Shown piece by piece: positions 49,177 to 56,141 of a stretch of 56,141 bases of DNA. Within the stretch, counting starts at the first letter, position 1. Each line of letters opens with the position of its first letter. The DNA comes from a virus: IMG/VR virus record IMGVR_UViG_3300017613_000845, positions 1 to 56,141 of that record; one strand, given 5' to 3'. The notes beneath the pieces were generated by a model that made no database searches, was not told the DNA's origin, and was given only the letters and a program-made list of their open reading frames with translations. A program made the translations under genes and the position numbers.

Positions 49177-49982
49177 TAGACTGGTCCCCAAGGATCGTTG
49201 TCGGTACCAGTGCCTTTAACTTCTGTATCATTAACTTCTTTAACATTAACTCCTATTACCGACTGTCCATTATATCTGGATGATATGGTGGTGTCTATTC
49301 TTCCCAACTCTGTATCCAAATTTACTCTCACGGCGGCAGCAATCGCATCTATGTCAGATGACGACAGAACCACAGTCTCGGATAAAGCTCTCACTGTTGC
49401 AGACCACACAGCAGCCGCGATAACGGTCGCAGAGGGAATGTCTGTGGACAACTCTCTGGTGGTGTATTCCCAAATCTCTTGTGCGGTGAGACCGCCACCT
49501 CCACCTGATGTGAGAGTCCTGTCTACAGCCGCCCAGACGCCGGATATGATATCGTCTTTATCTTGCTGAGTGACGGCAGACCCTGTGTTGATTTCAATCA
49601 CCTCCACCTGTTTAGGCTCATAGGTGATGTCTACCTGGGTAGAAGCATTCAAAGGACTTCTGTCGAAACACCCAACGCCTTCATAACCATCATCTGAAAT
49701 AATAGAACCGGTGACGACCAGCTCATGGTCTGTATCAAAAGGTACAATACGTGTACCCAATAGCAACTTGACGAGTCTTTCAGTATACTTCACTCCAATC
49801 AAATCTTTGGCCTCATGGCCTGAAGAGGTCATAAAAACATCATACGGCCTTAGAGTTTCGTCAATTCTTCGAAGTGTTCGCATTTCCTTGTAAATATCAA
49901 TAGGATGTATGCTGGCACCTACTGTATCTGCATGTAAATAGATACGGCGAAGGTTTGGATCAATACTGGCGATAAGAGTCAT
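49176..49982 (-). CDS. Virion structural protein (268 aa)
   Basis: The N-terminal half, with PNLRRIYLHADTVGASIHPI, DIYKEMRTLRRIDETLRPYD and FDTDHELVVTGSIISDDGYE, resembles a protein found upstream of the portal in several marine siphophages, annotated as structural or fibre-associated. The C-terminal half has a Gly5 linker followed by a helix-rich part ending in repeated EVNDTEVKGTGT. No enzymatic motif is seen. The assignment is by resemblance and context. Confidence 0.6.
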   Translation of the reverse strand: MTLIASIDPNLRRIYLHADTVGASIHPIDIYKEMRTLRRIDETLRPYDVFMTSSGHEAKDLIGVKYTERLVKLLLGTRIVPFDTDHELVVTGSIISDDGYEGVGCFDRSPLNASTQVDITYEPKQVEVIEINTGSAVTQQDKDDIISGVWAAVDRTLTSGGGGGLTAQEIWEYTTRELSTDIPSATVIAAAVWSATVRALSETVVLSSSDIDAIAAAVRVNLDTELGRIDTTISSRYNGQSVIGVNVKEVNDTEVKGTGTDNDPWGPV

Positions 49983-50284
49983 TCAGAAATCACCAATCTT
50001 TCATCAATCATAGTGCCTCCGTGTTTCTCCATTGTCCAGATGTAAACAGTCTGAGCAATCATCGTATAAATCTCTATAGGGTCTATTATTCCATCATCAG
50101 CAACTGTACCTATCGGAAGGAAGCTAACATCGCTCAACTTCTTATAAATACGGTCGAAATCTCCGATAACTTGTAATTGAACCCCCTCGTCGTCAGTGAT
50201 AACTTTTTCAAGATTGACAGAGATAAATGGCTCCCCGTCAGGGAGCACATCTATACCTATCTTTCTTACCCTTAGGTAAATCAT
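49979..50284 (-). CDS. Hypothetical protein (101 aa)
   Basis: The protein is not recognised. Beta-rich N-terminal half with GIDVLPDGEPFISVNLEK and a helical C-terminus (DPIEIYTMIAQTVYIWTMEK). The stop overlaps the start of the 268-residue structural gene. The context is a block of virion genes upstream of the portal. A structural or assembly role is inferred from position only. Confidence 0.6.
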   Translation of the reverse strand: MIYLRVRKIGIDVLPDGEPFISVNLEKVITDDEGVQLQVIGDFDRIYKKLSDVSFLPIGTVADDGIIDPIEIYTMIAQTVYIWTMEKHGGTMIDERLVISE

Positions 50285-50286
50285 CG

Positions 50287-51813
50287 TTACACGTTAGTTT
50301 CAACACCAGGAGCACAAGAGAATGCAACTGTGGTGTTTTCGGTAATAGTGTAAAGAGTCTTGGCCTGAGTAGCACCACCATCACCTTCCACCAAACATAC
50401 ACAGTCTTTGTCTGTATTGGCTGAACCGCCTACAGTATCACCGGTGTAGTCGAAGGAGCTGATGATTTTATTGTTGACGTTGGCTGTGGAACACAGACCT
50501 TTGATGACAGCTGTGGATGGATCTTCCACCTCAACATAGCCCGCAGTATTGAATGCGGCCGCGAAGAAGTTGTGATACCAGGCATTGGAGTCGGCTTTAG
50601 CTGTAGCACCTACAGTGATCTCAAGAGATACGGTGAATGCATACGCCTTGGCTGTCCCGCCGTCATCTTTCATCACCACGCGCTGTTGGTCGGCGATGGG
50701 GACATTGTACATATACAAACCTTCACTGGCGAAAGGGCTGTCTAAGACAACCTTACCCTGAGCGTTGTAGCTGTACCAAGTGCCCACTCGTTTACCATTG
50801 GTGGTGTTGGTGACGTGAGCATTGATGTCATCGTCTGTCTGAGCAATCGCGTCAAGATACGCGACCATCTCGTCAAGATTACCTTCATCAGTGGGTGAAC
50901 CATTCGAGCCTGTACCTGGGTTGTTCAAAACCCAAGTGAACGTATAAGTACCTGTCTGGTCAGAGAATTCATCACGTTCAACAGGACTGTCCAACTCCTC
51001 AAGAGTCATATTATCCCAAGGGGCGATGGGGGTGTCATACACATCGGCGATCGTATAATTACCCGTGGTCAAGTGTCCAGATTCAGCAACAGCGAAACCT
51101 GTGGAGTAGTCGCCCAGCTCTGTAATACCCAAATCCGTCGTGGTTTCCTTACGGTCATAGTTGTAACCGAACGTTCGAACACTCACAGCTTCATAGGTTC
51201 TTGTGTCAAAGTCGCCGGCGCCTGCATCTGAAGGTGTGTTGCCTGTGTCACCGTACACTTGCACAGCTTCATCAAACTGACCCACTTTCGCGAAGTCGAC
51301 TGGAGCACCACCTATTGCTAACTGATAATAGGGTTGAGAACCTGATTCAATGTTGGATAAGCCCTTATTACCGAAGTAGATACGGTCAATACCACCATCA
51401 CTGGCCAGTTCCTTCCAACCAGAACCACGTAGGATATCTCTATCTGCATCTGTGGCCGGTTTTCTGGAGTTAACGAACGCGAACGCTCCGGCGAACTTGA
51501 AGGTCGCTTTAGTCCATCTATCGTAGCCACGCAATGTTTCATCGTTAGCTCTGCGCTCATTCTCGAAATCGTACACAGCCTCCAGCTTAAGACCGTCCAC
51601 CTCGATGAGAGGATTGGTGAAGTCACTCACGCCGTCCGTGTAAGAAGGGTGGTTTGTATCTGTGATGACAAAGTCCGCCAACTCGTCTGCGCGAATAAAC
51701 TCTATCAATCCGTTAGTTTTGTCAAAGAATACATTACCATCAGGGGAACCTGCTCGGCCTTCCGAGCTGGCAACTAATGATGCCCTGTTATTGGTTAAGT
51801 CGATTAGTGCCAT
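50287..51813 (-). CDS. Virion structural protein (508 aa)
   Basis: Beta-rich protein with SSEGRAGSPDGNVFFDKTNG, KLEAVYDFENERRANDE and many Gly/Asn/Thr-rich segments. The C-terminal part has four cysteines (LCSTANVN, CVCLVEG, FSCAPG), unusual for a cytoplasmic protein. Such proteins occur in the block between the lectin-like and portal genes in marine siphophages and are usually detected in virions. AGGAGATAT precedes the ATG. The function, for example head decoration or fibre, cannot be decided. Confidence 0.65.
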   Translation of the reverse strand: MALIDLTNNRASLVASSEGRAGSPDGNVFFDKTNGLIEFIRADELADFVITDTNHPSYTDGVSDFTNPLIEVDGLKLEAVYDFENERRANDETLRGYDRWTKATFKFAGAFAFVNSRKPATDADRDILRGSGWKELASDGGIDRIYFGNKGLSNIESGSQPYYQLAIGGAPVDFAKVGQFDEAVQVYGDTGNTPSDAGAGDFDTRTYEAVSVRTFGYNYDRKETTTDLGITELGDYSTGFAVAESGHLTTGNYTIADVYDTPIAPWDNMTLEELDSPVERDEFSDQTGTYTFTWVLNNPGTGSNGSPTDEGNLDEMVAYLDAIAQTDDDINAHVTNTTNGKRVGTWYSYNAQGKVVLDSPFASEGLYMYNVPIADQQRVVMKDDGGTAKAYAFTVSLEITVGATAKADSNAWYHNFFAAAFNTAGYVEVEDPSTAVIKGLCSTANVNNKIISSFDYTGDTVGGSANTDKDCVCLVEGDGGATQAKTLYTITENTTVAFSCAPGVETNV

Positions 51814-51817
51814 GTTT

Positions 51818-52156
51818 TTATATCTCCTGCTCGATGAGCTTTTGAGTAAGTATGTTATTCAGAGCCTCATTACGTTTCCGTAGATCTTCGACTTCTGAAA
51901 TAAGATGTTTGTTTTGAGTTGCAAGTAATTTATTTGCATTATTCTTCTGGAATTCGATACCAGCATTAAAAGCTTTTAACTCAGCTTCCCTGGCCATCTT
52001 CATTATAATAAACATATTCTGGTCTGATATAGTACTAGGGAACTGATAAAGATCCCTGTCAGTTATATTTTCTCGAACAAACCACTCAGATTTTATACCA
52101 TCTTTGGTATACTGAGTCATATGGGCTTGTTGTAATTCAATTAATTGTTCAGTCAT
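51818..52156 (-). CDS. Hypothetical coiled-coil protein (112 aa)
   Basis: Mostly helical; the last 50 residues (KHLISEVEDLRKRNEALNNI) are predicted coiled coil. The ATG lies inside the 3' end of the 756-residue gene upstream, and the stop is five bases from the next start. No family is recognised. It may be a chaperone or trimerisation partner for neighbouring fibre-like proteins, which is speculation. Confidence 0.6.
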   Translation of the reverse strand: MTEQLIELQQAHMTQYTKDGIKSEWFVRENITDRDLYQFPSTISDQNMFIIMKMAREAELKAFNAGIEFQKNNANKLLATQNKHLISEVEDLRKRNEALNNILTQKLIEQEI

Positions 52157-54419
52157 TCGTTTCCACCTCTGGATTTAAAGTTAATACTTGGTCAATGCTT
52201 TCTAATGTATAAGGGATCAGGGTCTCTGTGTATCCAGACGCCAACATTTGTACGAGAATATTATTAGTCGTGCCATCGTGTGAATATTGAAAAGTGGTTC
52301 CTGAGTTATTTTCAACACCGTCCAACTCATCGCCAAAACTACCGCTGGTGCCGTTGTCGTCATAGATTCTCACTTCAGCTCCATTGATAATGCCTGCAAT
52401 GGTGAAGGTTGCAGGTCTTTGCACCGTCACAGAACCACCTCCTGTATTAAATACTTTATCTTCATCAATATCGCTATTAGTTCCGACTATCCAAGTAAGT
52501 GTACCTGTTCCTTGCCATTCAAGGTGTTCGGTGGTTCTGGCATCGAAGGTAATGCCTTTAGCAGTAAGCGTTAAGTCACCTCCACCAGTTTTCTCTTCCA
52601 CCCTTATACCTAAAGGCCAATCTTCTACCTCGGTGTCTTCTAACTGTGTGTCTAGGTCAGACTGCATATTGACTTGAGTGTCAGTATCAATAGTGTAAGC
52701 AGGTATAGCTCCACGCCTAAACAATACATCTCGAATCTCTGTGACTTTCTCTAAAGCACCTGCACTGGTGTTGGGAGAGTTATCAGACCAAGAGCAGAAG
52801 TAAGCATACTTACAACTTGTAGAGGCATTGTAAGCTATATCTGTGCCGCCTGTTTCTAGGTTTCCGTCTGGGTCTCCCCATACAATATCGCCTGAGTGTG
52901 AGTTGAAAGAGCCTGAACCCAAAGGATTGCCATTGGTTAAAGCTAATGGTTGTTCAACACCATCCAGATATAGCCTCCACTCTTTAGGTGCTTCTGTTAA
53001 AGTGTAGCGCATAGCCACATGGTAAGGTCTATTCGGTGTCAGTTTAATACTACTAACAGCTTGAGAGTTGATAGCGTTGCCGGGATTATCTGCCGCCTGA
53101 GCCATTAATACATTACCTAGACCAGTAAGCAATGCTAAGTTCTGTACACCACCGCCCTCTTTCCAGAGACAAGCTAGTTGGTTCTGTACACCACCTAGTT
53201 TTATCCAAGTGGCAACTGTTCTTTCTGCTGAATCAATGGTTATATTCATATTGGAAGAGTCAGCACATTCCCTTCTTACTGTAGTACCTGCTATTAACAT
53301 ACTATGTGTAGTGTCTTCACAAATTGGGTCTGCTGTGAAATCAGATGTTCCTACTATATTAGATGTAGCAGGATTCGTATTACCTGACCTGCCAGAATCT
53401 ACATAAGCATCGTTGTTAAATTTCCACAGATGGTCGGCATTAAGTTCATCAAGTTTTACAGAGTAACTTGGTATACCAAATGATAGAGGGTAAGGTGTAG
53501 AAACATCGCCACTATCATTGGTTACAACCAAGTAGTTTACAACGTTATTAGGCAATGAACCTTGTACAAAATCTATCTGGATACTTGTATCTGACCATGT
53601 ATCAATACCTTGTGTAGTCTTGATAGTACCTGATACATCAGACCATACCTCAACCTTACCTGAGACCTGAGAAGCTTCAAACCCCCACCCTGTTATTGTC
53701 TTATTAGTATCAGTGAAGAAAGCAGAAGAAGGAGCAGTCAATACACCTATAGGCTGTACTTCACTAAGTATTACTGTATATACCTGTGATTCAGGTGTTG
53801 AGGCACTTGTAGTGTGAGTAAACGCAGGTGGGTCATAGCTTCCTGCACTAACTCCAGAGATGTCACATACAAAGTGGTTTCTGTGGTCGTTTGCTGTACC
53901 TGCCCATACCTGAGAGCGATTAGTAAACCCAGTAGGCATACCAACAGCGGTAATATCATCGTGAGTAACTGCTTGAAATACAACACACCAAGAATTATCA
54001 TAATCCGCTGTTGCCGCAACAGGGTTTGCATTAGGGGTATTAAGCTGAAATGAGTAAGAGAAATCCGCTATCGGAGTATTAGTATCAACACCACGATAGA
54101 CAAGCAAAGCCCCCGACATTGGTTCTGAGGTTATACCTGTAGCCCATGTGAACGTTGGATTGCTCTCACTACCATCGTGAATCTTGTAGTAGATAGCAGT
54201 CTCTTGGTCACGCCCTGAAGTAGAACGATTCCTTACAAGTTGAGTCCAACCATTGCCACCACCACCGTCATCATCCCAATTTCTTTGTGAAGTATTCTCT
54301 GACTGCTTAACGAAAGCAATCATAAGGTCATCAGTTTGCGCTGAAGCATGAATAGTAAATGTTAGGCTTAACGCACCTGCTGAATCCTGAGTATCTTTAC
54401 CTATAAAGGAAATAGCCAT
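52149..54419 (-). CDS. Adhesin-like virion protein with IPT/TIG and LamG domains (756 aa)
   Basis: Residues 1 to about 225 form a beta-rich domain; about 228-318 looks like an IPT/TIG immunoglobulin-like domain (ITGWGFEASQVSGKVEVWSD). About 330-545 is a LamG/concanavalin-like lectin domain (RTVATWIKLGG, EWRLYLDGVEQPL). The final ~190 residues form a beta-rich domain that also closes the next protein (NGAEVRIYD, ELDGVENNSGTTF, QYSHDGTTN). It is probably exposed on the virion and binds surface carbohydrates. The start overlaps the upstream stop (TAATG). Confidence 0.7.
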   Translation of the reverse strand: MAISFIGKDTQDSAGALSLTFTIHASAQTDDLMIAFVKQSENTSQRNWDDDGGGGNGWTQLVRNRSTSGRDQETAIYYKIHDGSESNPTFTWATGITSEPMSGALLVYRGVDTNTPIADFSYSFQLNTPNANPVAATADYDNSWCVVFQAVTHDDITAVGMPTGFTNRSQVWAGTANDHRNHFVCDISGVSAGSYDPPAFTHTTSASTPESQVYTVILSEVQPIGVLTAPSSAFFTDTNKTITGWGFEASQVSGKVEVWSDVSGTIKTTQGIDTWSDTSIQIDFVQGSLPNNVVNYLVVTNDSGDVSTPYPLSFGIPSYSVKLDELNADHLWKFNNDAYVDSGRSGNTNPATSNIVGTSDFTADPICEDTTHSMLIAGTTVRRECADSSNMNITIDSAERTVATWIKLGGVQNQLACLWKEGGGVQNLALLTGLGNVLMAQAADNPGNAINSQAVSSIKLTPNRPYHVAMRYTLTEAPKEWRLYLDGVEQPLALTNGNPLGSGSFNSHSGDIVWGDPDGNLETGGTDIAYNASTSCKYAYFCSWSDNSPNTSAGALEKVTEIRDVLFRRGAIPAYTIDTDTQVNMQSDLDTQLEDTEVEDWPLGIRVEEKTGGGDLTLTAKGITFDARTTEHLEWQGTGTLTWIVGTNSDIDEDKVFNTGGGSVTVQRPATFTIAGIINGAEVRIYDDNGTSGSFGDELDGVENNSGTTFQYSHDGTTNNILVQMLASGYTETLIPYTLESIDQVLTLNPEVETND

Positions 54420-55636
54420 TAGTCGTTCTCCTCAACAACGGGGAACAGTGTCAGAATCTGATCTGTACTGCTTAGAGTGAAGGTTTCGATGACCTCCTCG
54501 TAGCCTGAAGCCATCATCTGCACCTTAATGCTATTTGTCACACCTGAGTGTGAATACTCAAAACTTGTTCCCGAATTCGATTCAACACCATCTAACTCAG
54601 TGTTCATAGAGCCGTCGTCCGCGATTTCATTGTCATAGATTCGTACCTCAGCGCCGTTGATGACACCCTCTATGGTTAACGTCGCAGGATTTATAAAATT
54701 AATAGTTCCAGTACTTGTAGTTGATCCTATAGAGGCATCTGCCCCATTGGTATTTGTCCACGATAACGTACCTGTCCCATTATATTGCACATGGATAGAA
54801 CAAAGCGGGTCGAAAGTCACATTATCTGCTGTAAGTGAAATGCTACCAGACACATTTACCAAGATACTTAAAGGAGTGTTGCCACGAACCGTATCTGCCA
54901 GAGCATCTAGCCCTGCCTGATTAGTGATAGTCGTTGTAGGTGTAGCACCCTTCTCGAATAGTTCTTCTCGTATCTCTGTAGCAGTGGGTAATGTTTTGTT
55001 AGCCCAAGAAGCCCATTGATTATATGAACCATTCACAGGTGCTTGAAGCAATACAGTATCGCCACCAACACCCACTGTTCCGGCAGGGTCTGCAAATTCA
55101 GCAGTCCCTCTTATTGCTAGAGTGGTTGAGCCAAAAGTTATGCTTTGTTGTAATACACCGTCAACATAAAGCCTTAAGGTATCGTTGTATCCGTCACCTT
55201 GTAGTTCCCCATAAAGACAATAAGGTCTGTCGATTGCAAGGGCTAGTCCATAGACCTGCCTTACTGTACCTGTATCCACCGTTTCAAGCATCAAGTTATT
55301 ACCCATTGCCATGACAAACTGGAACGTAGGATCTGCATCACCTTCACCGTAAATACGAACAGGGTGAGCGTCTACCTTAGATATGGAAAACCAACCACCC
55401 ATGGCTTTACGGCTATGGGCAGTGTTACCTATTGTGGAAATAGAGCCTAATGTCATCCTGTCTCCAGCAATGGCATTGGTTTGTGCAGAGTTACTTACAT
55501 CTTCACAGATAGCAGAAGCCGCCACCGTACCAGTCATAGTAGCGGTAGCAGATCCAACACTATCTGTGCCACTTGAGCCATCGAAAGCCCATCTGTGGTC
55601 TGGAGATAGTGCATCTATATCTGTTGAGTAGGTCAT
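54419..55636 (-). CDS. LamG-type virion protein, paralog of the preceding C-terminal half (405 aa)
   Basis: Residues 1 to about 225 form a LamG-like lectin domain (DHRWAFDGSSGTDSVG, LRLYVDGVLQQSITFG); about 230-405 matches the C-terminal domain of the 756-residue neighbour (PATLTIEGVINGAEVRIYD, ELDGVESNSGTSF, YEEVIETFTL). The two genes are clearly related by duplication. A weak ribosome site precedes the ATG. It is presumably a virion surface or fibre component that binds glycans. Confidence 0.7.
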   Translation of the reverse strand: MTYSTDIDALSPDHRWAFDGSSGTDSVGSATATMTGTVAASAICEDVSNSAQTNAIAGDRMTLGSISTIGNTAHSRKAMGGWFSISKVDAHPVRIYGEGDADPTFQFVMAMGNNLMLETVDTGTVRQVYGLALAIDRPYCLYGELQGDGYNDTLRLYVDGVLQQSITFGSTTLAIRGTAEFADPAGTVGVGGDTVLLQAPVNGSYNQWASWANKTLPTATEIREELFEKGATPTTTITNQAGLDALADTVRGNTPLSILVNVSGSISLTADNVTFDPLCSIHVQYNGTGTLSWTNTNGADASIGSTTSTGTINFINPATLTIEGVINGAEVRIYDNEIADDGSMNTELDGVESNSGTSFEYSHSGVTNSIKVQMMASGYEEVIETFTLSSTDQILTLFPVVEEND

Positions 55637-55644
55637 CTTCTATA

Positions 55645-55794
55645 CTACGCTTCAGGCTCTAGATCAGTGAAGTTCATAACTGGATTTCCAGCCATATCAA
55701 TAAAATTAAATCTAACTTTCAATACCCAATATCCTTCAGCATCTTTTTCAGCTGAATTGATCAATCTTGCAATTGCTTTTAATACGTCAATCAT
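55645..55794 (-). CDS. Small hypothetical protein (49 aa)
   Basis: ATG at 55794 with ATAGGAGATAGACC upstream, a strong ribosome site. The product begins MIDVLKAIARLINSAEKDAE and continues GYWVLKVRFNFIDMAG; amphipathic helix then two strands. No family is recognised. It is separated by about ten bases from the genes on each side, so it is part of the same operon. Confidence 0.65.
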   Translation of the reverse strand: MIDVLKAIARLINSAEKDAEGYWVLKVRFNFIDMAGNPVMNFTDLEPEA

Positions 55795-55804
55795 GGTCTA
55801 TCTC

Positions 55805-55942
55805 CTATTTTATGTCGTTAGTTTCAGTATTGTTGCCCGGGCGTGTAATTACTCCACCACTTCCACCCTTTTTCACTCTCTTTGTAACAATATAAGCCAC
55901 TACTGCTACTAGAATGAGTACGCCTATCCAACCACTATCCAT
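55805..55942 (-). CDS. Small single-pass membrane protein (45 aa)
   Basis: ATG at 55942 with TAGGAGATAG upstream. One hydrophobic segment (WIGVLILVAVVAYIVT) is followed by a basic, Gly-rich tail (KRVKKGGSGGVI). It lies directly behind the spanin-like gene, so a lysis role such as a small holin or inner-membrane spanin partner is possible but not shown; the segment is short for a holin. Confidence 0.6.
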   Translation of the reverse strand: MDSGWIGVLILVAVVAYIVTKRVKKGGSGGVITRPGNNTETNDIK

Positions 55943-55944
55943 TT

Positions 55945-56141
55945 CTATCTCCTATGCTCTTCATTATGTACTTCGATAATCTTTTGATTAGCCTTATCGT
56001 TTTCATAACAGTTATTTTGATTACTATCTATCTTGACACCTACCGCTTCTGACATAGAGTCTTTCTCAGCTTCGGTAAATTTCGCGAATTCGCATGGACT
56101 GTCCAATTCCAAGGGAACATGAATGACACGATATCGATCAA
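55945..56141 (-). CDS. Partial gene at window edge, possibly outer-membrane spanin (Rz1-like)
   Basis: The 3' part of an ORF enters from the right edge. The visible 64 residues contain PLELDSPCEFAKF, then SNQNNCYENDKANQKIIEVH, a pattern (Pro/Leu region, helix, C...ND..N..I..H) seen at the C-terminal end of Rz1-like outer-membrane spanins. The N-terminus and any lipobox lie outside the window, so the assignment is tentative. A frame-consistent stop is at 55945-55947. Confidence 0.35.
   Translation of the reverse strand, partial: DRYRVIHVPLELDSPCEFAKFTEAEKDSMSEAVGVKIDSNQNNCYENDKANQKIIEVHNEEHRR

Noticed and set aside
1-56141. tRNA genes, CRISPR arrays, insertion sequences, integrase or attachment sites
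   Set aside because: I saw no cloverleaf-like tRNA sequence, no regularly spaced repeats, no transposase or integrase motif and no flanking direct repeats. By-eye scanning may miss a degenerate tRNA.

Overview
The window is part of the genome of a tailed, siphovirus-type bacteriophage. Every gene I can support lies on the minus strand, so transcription runs from high to low coordinates. A long tape-measure gene, two tail-assembly chaperones linked by a -1 frameshift site, and a DUF4055-type portal, scaffold and major capsid set indicate a long non-contractile tail. The replication genes are of the T7 kind: single-subunit RNA polymerase, family A DNA polymerase, primase-helicase, FEN-type exonuclease and a gp2.5-like SSB. 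A cobalamin-dependent (class II) ribonucleotide reductase, a YfbR-like HD nucleotidase and many lectin-like tail proteins resemble phages of marine Gammaproteobacteria; this host guess is inference. No terminase, endolysin, integrase or tRNA gene was found, so the genome continues outside the window.

Layout in the direction of transcription. 56.1-48.7 kb: an edge-truncated gene that resembles an outer-membrane spanin, two tiny ORFs, two paralogous lectin/beta-rich proteins, and a set of virion proteins upstream of the portal. 48.7-37.4 kb: portal, a MuF-domain protein fused to a complete single-subunit RNA polymerase module, scaffold, capsid, head-tail connectors, tail terminator, tail tube, terminator, tail chaperones and a gp10-like protein. 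37.4-20.5 kb: a 2669-residue tape measure, two distal tail proteins, a 2213-residue gpJ-like tail protein carrying LamG and FG-GAP (integrin-like) domains, a zinc-finger protein and a cupin-like protein. 20.5-17.0 kb: a non-coding stretch with stem-loops, two copies of a promoter-like element, four small ORFs and a run of tiny membrane proteins, probably the early region. 17.0-0.2 kb: the T7-like RNA polymerase, SSB, DNA polymerase, many small ORFs with overlapping starts, nucleotidase, exonuclease, GIY-YIG-like nuclease, primase-helicase, class II RNR, ATP-dependent DNA ligase and a nucleotidyltransferase-like protein.

The most interesting feature is the 1537-residue protein at 42551-47164. 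Its N-terminal part is a MuF head-morphogenesis domain. Its C-terminal part carries all the catalytic motifs of a T7/N4-type RNA polymerase in the right order: the DxRxR loop, the motif A Asp, the motif B R...K...Y, and the motif C HD. Together with the separate reduced T7-like polymerase at 14787-17036, this suggests two RNA polymerases, one of them packaged with the portal and delivered with the DNA. Two families of repeated intergenic elements (19141/20174, and 20354/42529) are candidate promoters or operators for them.
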